A stretch of DNA of 64,000 bases from Tubiluchus corallicola (taxonomy: Eukaryota > Priapulida > Priapulimorpha > Priapulimorphida > Tubiluchidae), in assembly GCA_030141605.1 (NCBI GenBank), contig JAQGDQ010000013.1, forward strand, positions 1,006,447 through 1,070,446, in the 5' to 3' direction. A program made the position numbers and the translations under genes. The notes below the pieces were generated by a model. It saw only the letters and a program-made list of their open reading frames with translations, searched no databases and was not told where the DNA came from. Of this stretch, positions 34,995 to 47,700 are shown in pieces (positions within the stretch are counted from its first letter, which is position 1; every line of letters begins with the position of its first letter).

Positions 34995-35420
34995 AAAGAA
35001 AACACGATGATTTTTCATATATGTCCCCATTTTCAAGTCTGATGAAAAGTATACATTTTAACACCAATAATACTGCAAAAGCGTTTGGATAATTAAATAA
35101 CAGAATAAAAACAATCAACGGTGGGCGAGCCCAACTATAGATGACATCACAAACTAACACATCTGAACTGAAAGGTATAGGACCTATTTTTATGCAATGT
35201 ATTTCCGAAATGCAGGCACTAGTAGTGCCCGTCTAACTGGCGAAATGCATGTAACAGCGAAGAAGTAGTGGCGCGAAGGTGAAATTGTGTTTCTGTGGTA
35301 ATAATTCTTTCACGTAAGTAATTTTGGAAAAAATAGTACGTCTCCTTTCAATATTTTAATGAGTAGATTGTTTTGACATACAGTTTAACATTGGGTCCAG
35401 TTTTACTTTGTTGACACTCC
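34995..35420 (+). repeat. Dispersed repeat family C, copy 1
   Basis: Shares 'aagtatacattttaacac', 'cgagcccaacta', 'atgcaggc', 'agtggcgcgaa' and 'aattctttcacgtaagt' with 50325-50900. Confidence 0.8.
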
Positions 35421-35837
35421 TCACGGTGTTTAAGGATGGTGAAGAATAATGAGCTTAATTAAGTGAAAGAGATGATGCAGCAGACCTGTGCTTGAAATCA
35501 CAGGAACATTAGCAAGCAACAGTTAAGACATTTAAATGCTCTAAATGAGATTATAACGGTAAGGTCGTCCTTCATAAGCCATTGTTTACCCGCTTGCCTT
35601 TTCTTCTGGGAACCACGTTGACTCGTTAACGCTACTACGTCTATAGTGAGATGACTGCAACGAGGTTAATCCTATAACAGTTTCTCTTCACTCAATTAAC
35701 CTCCAAATAATTTCCTTAAACATTTAGTTGTCAGGTAAAGTATAAGTGTGAAAAAGAAAGGTAAACCCAATCTGATTGTGTTTACAGAGTAAGGGTAAGT
35801 GGTTAAACTGCAAGAGATGTGCACCTGTTTGTATGTA

Positions 35838-36213
35838 ATAAGCCTTTTCACAGTTTTTTGTGCGCACGCGCAGTTACTGTAGGTCAATAGTTAAGTGTAC
35901 CACAGCTACGCATATGAATTACAACCGTCACGTGACATGTGGGTAAAGCAAAGCTGTCTGCCGCAACAGCTCAATTTCTTCAGGTTTTACGTGACTTTAC
36001 TTAATTATAAATTAGTCTGTGCATGGAGTGATTTACTAGCAGAACCTTGCTTGGGAACAAGAAAAAATGAACTAGGTAAGGTTCTAGCCAGCTGTTACTA
36101 TCACAATAACATGGACTGTGAGGTGTTGTCAGGCGCACACAAATGCATTATCTGATACACTTAACCCTTTACCTTTTCAACATCATAATCGATGGAGCTG
36201 TGAAAAGGCTTAT
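35838..36213. mobile_element. MITE with 16-bp perfect TIRs and TA duplication
   Basis: Left end ATAAGCCTTTTCACAG, right end CTGTGAAAAGGCTTAT, flanked by TA on each side (35836-35837, 36214-36215). 376 bp. The + ORF at 35895-36155 inside has no family motif and is not called. TA duplication suggests mariner-like mobilisation. Confidence 0.85.
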
Positions 36214-37821
36214 TAATTACAGTCCACGATAAAATAATAGGCAAATGCCAAACCAAAATTTATTTGTGTCTAAAAACAAGATCCAGCATTATTTATGATA
36301 TTAGTTTGATTCTACATACAGTACTAACAATGGCGGAATAACAGATTATGCTAATAGTTAGATAATAACAGATGATTTAAAATTAATGATAAAAAATCAA
36401 CGTGCAATTACCTACTCGATATGCAGAATGATACAGACAGTGACAGTGATTAGAAAATGTAATAATAATAAAGCACTAAGAAGTCCTGTACTTAGTACAA
36501 TGGCACGAAATCGTTTAATGTAAAATTTATTGGTGTACTACATCAACATCTTACAGATATAGGTCAAACTAATGTAGTCAAATAGTTGCAATATTTTCTG
36601 ACAGTTTAGACTAATGAGCTTAGTGCTCTCTAAACTAGGACTGGTCTGCTTAATGGCACTTAAGTTAACTAGTTAACAAGATAATAGCAACCCGCATTTT
36701 ATTTAACCCAGTAAGCCTAAGTAAGAATGCCGAGTGTCGCGATCATTTGTTGTGTAAGAATGGGGCAGTCAGACAACAATCTAGGGGCAGTCAAAGACAG
36801 CAATCTTGTAACACTTTCCTTCTCTCATTATTAAATATTAGTCACACAGTTCAAGAGTCTCTGCAGGCGAAGACAGAAGGATCCTAAGGTTTGTGTCACA
36901 CTGGGCTGGAGATAAGGCGTTAAGCCGCGAGGAAAAAAGGCTGCCTCATGAAAAATGAACGTATATGCTAACCAGTAGTTCCTGCCATATAGGTAATCCA
37001 TTTGTCATCTTCCACCTAACGCGGTTTGCCTACCGTAAGCCGCCAGTCATAATCTGCAGTAGTCTCTTAACAAACTGTTTTGAATAGTTCACGAGGCGCC
37101 TTGTGACGAAATGAATTTGACTATTAATTTCATTGACCACAAAGCGTTTTAGGTCCTCACTAACGCGTAATTAGCATGTTTGTAGTTTCTTAATATGGTT
37201 ACCACAAAGCATTTATATGATAAGAATTCACAGATGAACGTCTCATAAACATTAATAAGCAATTTTTAAGCAAATATTTCACTAATACTGCAATTAGACA
37301 CGTGCACTACAGAAACGGATTATGGCAAAAAACCTATTATTTACACACAATAAGGAGCATACCGCGGATTATGATATGTGCCTTATGGAAGATGGAAGAC
37401 ACCCTTACGGCTTATGGTTTATGCCTTGTTCCTTACGCCTTTGTGACATAGGCGTAATTGTTCTATAAAACTGTACATTTAGTTACAGTACAATAAGCTT
37501 AGCTTAAATGAACAATTTATATCCTTATAAAGCAATTTGATACAATTACTTAATAGCAAGATGAGCAGTAGTCCGTAGCTTATCAAATCTGTCAACCCAT
37601 TTTCAGACCAGGAACATTTTTATTTTTATTTCAACAGATATACGCTAGTTGCTATAATCGCACTAATGGCAATAATGTAGCTTATGACTCATTCACATCT
37701 AAATGAATCATTACGCATAATTTCTACCAAAGTTAAACAGTTACATCCTGGTGTCAAAGGCACTGCTTAAATTTGATCACCCATAGCTTAATGCACAATA
37801 ACTCGAACAACAGGAGGATCT

Positions 37822-37896
<75 letters not shown>

Positions 37897-38618
37897 TTCA
37901 TGAGGACAGAACATATTAAACCTTATCCTTTCCTTTCTTTGCTCACCTTTGCAATTCTTGCAGAATTTAAACCATCATTACAAGAGGATTCTACCTATAT
38001 TACCCGAGTTTTATCACTTAGTTTTATGACTTTTTCAGTGCTATTAAATTCCAGCAAGGTCATCAACGACACTACCCAGTTGAACAAGTCAAAGTATCCT
38101 TGTCACTTAGACATTAAACAGACAATTGCCCCAGCAGCATGAAGATGCAACACCTCTTATTGTACTAAGCAGAAAAGCTTACAAGTAGCGATTCCTCAAC
38201 TTACTTTTTATTTTGCCGACATAAATTAGCATAAATAATGTACAACCTGCAGATGCGAAGGTAGTCAAAAAGTACATATTTATATAGTTTTATCCATCAG
38301 CATGCAATTACTTTAATTTCTCGAGTTATTAAACATGTTAAACAAGCGCAGAGAGAATACAGCTTTTTTATACAACTGATACATTATAGTACACTATGTT
38401 TGGACTTTCTATGTATAGTATACTGAGTCACATACAAATGCTCCTATTTTCAAACAAGCAGAGCAGAAAGTGGAAGCTTCTCGGCATGTGTACACCAGTA
38501 AAAGCACTTGGTAAAATGAATTCCGAGCAAGCGTACCTACAGATCTACACATACAACCAGTGATGTACAATTTGCATATGGTTAAATAACAGCATAATAA
38601 TGATTCAATTCAGCGTGC
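36214..38618. other. Intergenic region between the dispanin gene and TRAIP
   Basis: No gene seen. A (CT)n tract of about 64 bases lies at 37829-37892 after a run of C. Confidence 0.6.
37829..37892. repeat. (CT)n microsatellite
   Basis: An uninterrupted CT dinucleotide run. Confidence 0.97.
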
Positions 38619-38624
38619 TTTATT
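38619..38624 (-). terminator. TRAIP: PolyA signal of TRAIP
   Basis: AATAAA on the minus strand, 23 bases after the stop codon, which implies a very short 3' UTR. Confidence 0.65.
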
Positions 38625-38646
38625 ACAAAGCTGGAACAACACGGGG

Positions 38647-38772
38647 TCAGGAGGAATCGTCGTCATTAAAACTGAGATATTTGTTTAGCGATGGCACAAC
38701 ATCTTTGCTCTTTTTCTTAACGTCTTTAGCTTGTTTATATTTACTAAATGGATTTGCAGCCGCTGCTGACTT
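38647..38772 (-). CDS. TRAIP: TRAIP exon 10
   Basis: Acceptor TTTCAG. It encodes 'KSAAAANPFSKYKQAKDVKK' then KSKDVVPSLNKYLSFNDDDSS and TGA. VPSLNKYLSF aligns with the vertebrate C-terminal VPSL...LDTF region that carries a PCNA-interaction motif, but the canonical Q..[IL]..FF spacing is not seen. Confidence 0.85.
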   Translation of the reverse strand, partial: KSAAAANPFSKYKQAKDVKKKSKDVVPSLNKYLSFNDDDSS

Positions 38773-41700
38773 CTGAAATGAAAACAAATAACAATGATTT
38801 GTTACGCATCTTAGATAAACCGACGGGAACTATGATGCACAGGAAAGTAAAGAGAAACCTTTAGTTTAAACATAATTTATTATAGGATTGGATCAGACAG
38901 TTTGAACAACATGATTTAGGATCCTCACCAAAACAGACTTTATACACTATTTACAAAAACATTTACAGTAAGAATAAACTATAACTACATAAACTGACAA
39001 GTTTTACTACAAGATTACATTAGACATTAGTACAAAATGGCAGTTAAAAATATTAATGTACAAATATTTAAGACTGACGTATCTCATATTAGATAGAAAC
39101 TACTGGAAGCGCTTAGTACGAAATATAAGGTCATGTGTACATTGGAATATTTTACAGTTAACAACATAATTAAATTCATCTTTTCTGAACAATAACAACT
39201 TCAACAGATCATTAGTTCCTCCGATTCTCATCTCTTTTCTCATCTAAAGAAGCCTTTTCAAGCCTTCTATATTAACGTTACTTCGCAAACACATTCATAA
39301 GAAATTAAGATGACTATTTATGATCTATTGAAACTGTTTTCTCATATATGCTACAAACAAAGTTTATACAATGTAAATAATGGAATAAACCTTAAGAACA
39401 ACAAAAAATAAACTACACACTTTGTAGTACTTTGATGAAGAGCAAGACTTTTTTATCAAAATGATAATTGAAAACGAATTCTTAAAGGAAAAGTCAAGTC
39501 TTCTAGGAGGCAGGCTTATTTCAATGTTTGTGAAAAATGTTAGGAGGATTTAGTAATAAAACTGCAATAAGTGCCTCGTGTAACTAGTAAAAGCACTTTA
39601 AAGTCGCAAATGTTTCACGCTTGCATGCTCCCATTTTCCACCAATGACGTTGTTCACTGATCTTAAAAAAAGCAGCGCACAATCAACTTCTGTCAAAAGT
39701 ATAGTAAGTTTTAACATTAACAAAGCTGCATAAATCTGAATTAGTTTAAGCAGCGCGCGCTTAAGGAAAGCCCTTGCGCTTATGAAAATCACGAAGTCCA
39801 CCAGTTACATCATGATTTCACGATTTTCAAGTAAATGGCAGCTACCACGTGCCTGAAAATTTCTATACAGCAGTAGTATAAATTAACTTTTAGCTAATTT
39901 CTTTGTATACATTTTAAGTTTAACTGATAACAGTCGATTAAATCCAGCATGCTAAGTGACTTGTCCTTTGCTTTAAGTTTTAAGAAATATTTTGTATCAG
40001 CCATTGCAGAGGAAACACTGAACTATGAAAAAACAAAGCGTTTTTGAAAAGAAGTTGGTTATTCACGATATTCTGCCTATCAAAAGCTGTTAAGACTATC
40101 TCCGACTAAGACATCTAAGACTAAAAAATACATACATTAGAAACTACATCATTTGCTTTAAGTTTTAAGAAATATTTTGTATGTCATTGCAGAGGTAACA
40201 CCAAACTATCAAAAAACAAAGCATTTTTGTCTACAAAAGTTTATCAAAAGCTGTTAAGACTATCTCAGACTAAAAAATACATACATTAAAAACTATATTC
40301 CTCGTCGTTCCCCCTAATCCATCATAGCCAGTCTTGAACTGAAAAAGAAAGTAGAGATAAAATAATTTCATAAGTGTCTTTAACATGTCTTTAAGCTTGA
40401 CTAGACAGCAGACCCTATAGAATGTTAATATGACGAACATTCTCAACAACTTTCAATGGATTTGTAGGCCCCCAGGCACGGTCACATTCAACTTTCATAT
40501 GATAAATAGCACATTTATGAGTTTGTTGTTACAGCTGTAAGGTAAAAGTTAGATAGCTGCTACAATTTTTACTACGACAATAAACAGGTGTGAATCTAGT
40601 TCACTGCACTGGCAACAAAGCTGGTTTTCACTTTCTAGAATACAGATGAGTTTCATACGGTGAAATCATGATATCAATTAGAATTACGTTGGTCAGGGAT
40701 TGACAAGTGATCTTGCAAATTGTTAAACATGTAAGAAAAGACGAAAGCTTCCGCATTTCTGAACTGAAGCACTCCTACCATCTCAAAACCAGCTGGTGTA
40801 AGTTCCGTGAACATTTTTAACTGTGACAACCTTTTCAATAATTGCATACTTAAAATACATTTTAAAGTCGACAAATGAGATGTCAGTTTCTGAGCTGTTA
40901 AAATTTAGGAAAAATTCTGTACTGTTTGACTAAAAATCAACAACTTATCTCATGTTTGTGAATATCAATGTTAATATAGTAATTTTTGAAAACTAACTTA
41001 AACTTCAGTGTGCTCCAAAAACCGTGCTAATCATAATTTAATCAAATCTTATATAAAATCTGATTACAAGGCACTAAGTGATGACACATACACATTGTCA
41101 TTGCAAGATTGTAGAAAAAATGTGCAGAACTTACCGTGTGACTGAATCCTCCCAATGAAGAATGTTCATTCTTACCAGGATCATTTGAATTTTTCATGCT
41201 GAAGTGTTTTAAACCATTTACAACAGGCAGAGATTGTGATGGTGATTTCTGAAAAGAAAGATGTGACTAATGTAGAGATCAAGACAACAACAGTATCATA
41301 AAAGCTTTCATTTTAAGAAATTTTAGTCTATAATAATATTTTTTTGTCCAATTAGAAAATTGTTAGAGCTGAAACTGAAGATTGATGTTTTATGTTTTGT
41401 GTAGTTCTCCAGTCTCAGCCAAAAAGTGTTGAGGGCTTCAGGTTACACCATTAGCCACAATGATAAACTAAAAATTAAAAGCCCAATATGAAAGCTTTAA
41501 TGTTTATTACAAGTTAAGATAATTACTGACATGCTATTCGTACATAGACCTTCTAAAAATCTTTCAAAATCCTTTCAAAGTCATCGGTTTTTGTGATGTC
41601 ACTTTCTATAGATAATATTACCAAGTTAAATTTCAGTCTCTGTTGTGAAATTGTTGAGCATGGTTGGTTGGCATCCTTCTGTCTCGGAAGACAATGGAGT

Positions 41701-44700
41701 GTGCGCCAAGAGCGTCAGTTATTGATCACACTGATGGAGCCGCAGTGTCGACTGTGGCTGAGCAGTGCGATCCTTGAACGTCTCCAGGGTGCACACCTGG
41801 GCAAGGTGTATGGAGATCCTGAGTTGCCTAGACAACAGAAACCCCCTCTCTTCCTCCCTGGTGTAGTCCCAAGGAAAGCAGAGCGATACGTTTTGCACCA
41901 GGTTGGCTGCAGGAGCTGCCAGAGTCAGTGAGCATGCTCCACTGGTCCGCCTTCCGGTCTCCACTCCTGATTTGGAAGGTTTACTCCTCTACACATGGCC
42001 GTTGGGTCACTTGACCTCCTCCGCCCTCTAGCCGTTGGCTGCTTGTGCAGGTCCTCCGCCTAGTGTCAAGACACAGTGTGGGCATCCCGCAAGCCTACAG
42101 CACCTGGTATTCCTAGGCGGTCACCCATCCAAGTACTAATCAGGCTCTATGTTCCTTAACTTCAGTGATCAGACGAGAACCGGTATTTTCAACGTGATTT
42201 GGCCGTAATTGAGCATAGGTATGTTTTAATCAGTTTTAGTTTTGAAAAACACTTCTGTCACCTGATGTGACTGATGCCGGCCCCTCCCTCGGTGATTTAC
42301 TGGTTTAGTAGCTTTAAACATCAACTATAATCATAGTAATATGCAGTAAACAAATACATGTAGCAGTTATAAACTGATTTTACACACGGATTAAAACCAA
42401 TAGTCCAAAAATAAGTTTTATTAACATCAGTGTGCTCGACACGTGCTAAATACAAGTCCGACAGTCTTTTAGATGTAATTTATGATTTTTTATTGTCCAA
42501 AATGGCCAATCATCATCATATTTCAAATTCACTATCACATCATGACAGACTGACATATTATGTGCAACTCGACTTAGTTTTATCTGAAGCAAATGAAAGC
42601 AGAAAGCTAATCCAACGTCAAAAATTAATTAAATGGTATAATGAAAATGAATAATAATAAAACGAAATATGAAGAAATCATGCTTACATCTTTGCCGCAT
42701 CTTACTAACTTGCTAAAGAGAAAAATTTTGTTATTAAACGACCCGACATACTGAACAAAAATGACTTCTTTCCTATTCTGTCTCCAAAATGAGGCCAATG
42801 GCCTATTTCCTGTCCTAGTTCAGCTGTCGATTGACAGCTTAATTTTACAAAAAACAAACACAAGGAGGCACCACGTGCTTATATCTAAAACAATCAGGAT
42901 GACACATTTTCGAAAAATGTAGAAATTCATCAAATGTATCTTAAAATTTAGAAAAAAGCAGAGAAACCAATCTAACTACCAAAAGTTTAAGGATGGCTTC
43001 GTATCACTGGAAGAAGTGACAACTAAGTGGTTATGGCAATTGAACTTTTTGTGAAAGCAAGTCAGTGAATGGATGAGTGACCCTTGGGTTCAATGGAAAG
43101 TTTCATTCGTCATTCAAGGCTGATTCTTGTTATCTACCTTGGTCAGTAGCATACATTGGCAACAGAATTAAGGCACTTCTGCTGGTTCAATAGCTCGTCT
43201 CAGAGGATCCTGCCATGACAACCGCATTACGTTCTACTGCACTGCCAGCGTGTGAAGGAATCCAGGTGTGCAGAACATGACAATCGAATGAGAATAGAAA
43301 AACTTAATCTATGCATTCATTATTGCTCAAATCATCTATCAGATTAAATAAGAAGCAAGAACTACAAACTTGATTAAAGGTAGTTTTTTTGCACATCTAC
43401 TTACTAAGTGCAGTTTATCTGGCTTCCCTGCAAATTTGATCGTTGGCATTGGAACATTATACCTAGAATTTTAAAATAAAAAAAATTTGCGAACATTTTG
43501 CTTATGATGACTAAACTCTGTTGATATTCTAGTAAGTGGTTTAGCACAGTAAGTAAGAGGTTTTTACTTTTACTAAAGTTCTGTCTCTTACAAGCAGTGT
43601 GTTTACTATAACTATTTGTCGTTTTTTTGACATAAACGTATTTATTTAGAATAGTCAAAAATAAAAATGTTTATTTGTTCTTCATGTATACATAACAAAT
43701 TTTGAAATTACCGCATAGGTTGTACAAAAACCAATCTTTTCCAGAAAAAATTCGCTTGAAAACTACAAGCTACAGACACAGATAAAACACACTACTGTCC
43801 AGATGGCTGGCGCCATCTACGTGGAGAAATTGCCACATACTAAAAGTTTTCACTTACTCGTGGCAAGCTTTCCGCAGACGAGCTGTCATTGGAGTTGGAC
43901 GTTCATTCTCAGCTAGACCTTCTTCAAATAGATCTACGGACATGTTGGGATCAGTAAGCTTAACGCGTTTATTTGCAGATTCAGGTGTCGAAGGTGCAGG
44001 ACTGAAAAAAATCATTATAAACTTTTATCAGTAATGCATTCATGAAACAGCAAACTTGCTACTGCTTTTACACGTGTTGTACAAGAATTAGTAGGACATA
44101 TATGTTTTACGTCGTACATATTATATGTCTTGTAACACGTATACAACACGATGTCGTATAAGAATAAGGAAGAAGAATCAAGAAGTATAGAAGAAGTTTT
44201 AAGGCTGTTGTCCCTGGCTCAACAGTGGGCATCAAGAGCATGACTCCTACTGATTTCTGCAGTGACTCAGCTAACTGATCTGTTTCTCTTTTCATTCTCA
44301 TGTGAATCTAACCTTCATTTTCATCATCATCTCATTCACTCTTCATTGTCATTTCCTTACCTTTACTACCACCCTTGTATTTCATTTTTTGCATTTTTAT
44401 CCTGCACCTTCTACGTCTTTTCTTTGCATTTTGCCTTCTGCTCAGTCTTGTACAAGTTTACCTTCTTGGCCCGAGCCGATATATCAATATATTATGGTGA
44501 ATTTAAATTGGAATTTTGTTGTAATAACAGCTTTTTTGTAAAATATGTAACCATGTTGTATCTATGGCATTTTGGAAATAAACTGAACTAAACTAAACTA
44601 AACTTTTGATATTAAGGTCCAGCTTTTTTTCAGTAAAAGTGCTGAGTATACGGCACTCTATATGTAAAACTTGGTAACTTTTGTGATCACTTTAAATTGA

Positions 44701-47700
44701 ATACTCCCTTATAACTCACAGATGACAATAATTTACTTAGCATGACTGCAGACAGGCATTTGTGTCTAAAAAACGCTAATTGTGGAGCCCACGAGCCTTT
44801 TGGATACCAAATTATGCTTATCGCACTTGTGTTGAAAGCACTTATCATATGATAAATGTCATTCTATTTCTCTGATCTGAGTTTTGTACGTTTTGCTGAA
44901 AAAACGGACCAGAAAGGTAGATTTTTAGGGTTTTCCTGCCCCGATAAAAAAAACGAATCCCTATGGAGTACATGGGAGACTGAGTTGATTCGTTTGATGT
45001 ATAATTTATGACAAATAGTTCAGCAGTTGCAAAGAAAATGACATATTATATAAATCCACAAATAAACATAAGTTGAAACTTATAGTATCAGATGCATATA
45101 GGATTTAATTCACAGATTTCAAGGCGCATAACTCATATGATGAAAATGAAAAATCATTTCAAAACTACCATACTTTATTAGGTTTCTGTGGTACTTTATA
45201 GCTTCAAACATAGTTAACAGACTTAACTACGTTCAGAATTTTTTGTAACCCGTGAAAAGTGGTCACCTGTGAAAAAGAGCTAAGGGCACCAAACCTGATA
45301 AGACCCACGTGTTCACGCCTGGTCATAAGCTGATACCTTTCATTTATTAAGCGTGACCGCACTCTGTCTTTGCGGTTCGTCTGCTCCAAAAGTGTATCGA
45401 ATTTTCGTCTTAAACTCATCCGGCTGGATTCCGAATGCTCCAAGTCCGCTTCGAGTAACTTGACTTTCTCTTGCAGTGAATTGATTTGAGTCTCCTGCTT
45501 TCTTAACTCTGATTCTCTTGATGCGGCATCTTTGTGTAACTGGAGAACGGCAGCCTTCAGCTTCTTCTTTGATGCCGTTTCATTTTGCAGCTCGCTGACA
45601 AAATTAAACAAAGAATGAGAATTGTCGGAACTATAATATTAGGTTGCATCCATTTTTGAAGTTGATGTTATAATCGAGCAGAATAGAATGATTTTACAAC
45701 AACAGATGCAATGATTCTATAATACGATAACAATAATAAGAAAGTTGCTGTAAGGCGGAAAAAGGAGAAAGTGATTTCTAGTTTTGCTCTTACCAGGTAA
45801 AGACCATAACTGTAAATTTTAATCCATTTAAATTTTATTGAAAAAAACCTATAATGTAAATTTCGGGAAACCTGTGAAATTTTAGGGAACTACTACATTA
45901 CTCAAGGGAAAAATTTGAACAATTGAAAACGTCTAACACATTTCTATTGTACTAACAACAATTCTTACAACAGATACGTTTAGAAAATGTTTACTTAGTA
46001 GATTATGAATAACAATCAAACAAAAAATGTTGAACTGATTTGTTAAAACTTACTTAAATTAAACATTTTAAATTCATCAGGTATGTTCAACCAAAGTTTT
46101 ATAACATTATATTTATTTGTTCGCTGAAAAATATTAGTCGAATGCTGTGGCTTAAAATAATTAGTAGATGCAAGTCTGGCATAATGATTATGAGTATGGA
46201 GAGTTGAAGTAAAATCTTTAGAAAATGCGAGGGGTAATAATTTGTGATGAAATTTGTAAATAAACACAAGAGAGTGAAAGTCATGTTTCTTTAATCTTAA
46301 AAGTGTAAGCCGGCTTTTATATTACATTAGTTTCATGATCATAAGGAACTGTACGGCTAATTTTCTTTTGAGTTCTTCGAAGTTGAGTTAAACTAGATTT
46401 GTAAGGTCCACCTCATCATGTAATATCATAAACTAAGTCTTCATAGACTAAACTGTAATAAATTTTCAAGAGTGATTGCAGATTAGTGATTTTGCAAAGC
46501 TTATAAACAATGGCTAACAAATATACATAGGCTGAATAACAGAGCAGCTTTTGAGTAAATGAGATTGCATAATCAAAAGTCTTTTACTGAACATTTATTT
46601 CAAGTATCAATGATTAAAGTCACCGACAATAAGGAAAACAAAGTAAATGTGAAAATATCCTTAAAATGTCTTACAAATACAATATAACGGCTTACGCAAT
46701 AAGTCCTTGCTTAACGACTCCCCATTTACCGACGTTTCGTTTTAACGACGCCGAACTTTTGACACCTTTTTCTTACTTAATGGTGCACCGTTATGTTTTA
46801 ATGATGATTTTTTACCTTGAGCACAGCCATATTTTATTTTATCAAAAACTTTTTTTACCTAATTAGAAGTACTAAAACGTTACTCTGTTCTAAAAATGTA
46901 TTAGTAACCTAAATAGTACAATTATTACAATGTTTTAGCTTCTTAACTGACTCGTACTAAATTCTATACCAAGCGACACCTGAGTTTAAACTTTATGCCA
47001 AAGAATTTTGTTACTAACCTGTTGCTATAACGACCAGATTAGTATAAAATGAAATTGTCTCAATGTATGCATTGCACGGCTTTCACTACGTAGTGTTTAA
47101 CACGAAGTTAGCGAGTAGAAATCGTTAGCCAGTCTAGCTAGATACTGGCAAGAAAGATAGATGATTTCAAGCAAATAGAAAAAAATTAATCAGTGGAAAT
47201 ATGATGAATAAAACTCATAAAACATTTAATTTATATGATTTAAGCAGCATTGATGCATTGATTTTTGGTTCTGGAACGTATCTCAATTCTTTTACATTGC
47301 TTCCTATGGAAATCTGGGTTCGTTTAACGACGTTTCGCATAATGTGGCATTTTGCTGGAACGTACTAGCATAGTTATGCGAGGATTTACTGTAATTACTT
47401 ATTATTACAAATAATTTTGTTACCAAGCAATAAATGACAAATTCGCGATTGAGCTCAATTTGAACCCGGGATCTCGAGATTTGTCTGGATTGATTGGATT
47501 TGAACCAAATTCAATCAAAGAACTTTGAACCACAACTCAAAACTACTAATCGAATTCTAAACCCCAAAGGTCCCAGGTTCAAAGCTAGCCTAAGTGCTAA
47601 TTTTTTCACACATTTCTTTTTTCGGCATGATGTGTTACCTAAAATGAAAATGAAAATTGTGGGTTTCTTTGATCCATTAACAAACAATCTTGAAATTAAG

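Noticed and set aside
35895-36155. 86-residue forward ORF
   Set aside because: It lies wholly within a TIR-bounded MITE and shows no transposase motif.
41593-41964. ORFs on both strands in the GC-rich block
   Set aside because: They lie in the body of a 5S-headed repeat; no protein family is recognisable.
42091-42209. Functional 5S rRNA gene
   Set aside because: Substitutions in the central region, no T-run terminator, and fusion to a repeat body.
45267-45336. TRAIP exon 5 continuing to CAG|GTGACC
   Set aside because: Phase would not match exon 6. The earlier GTATCA donor restores the conserved ESPAP block.
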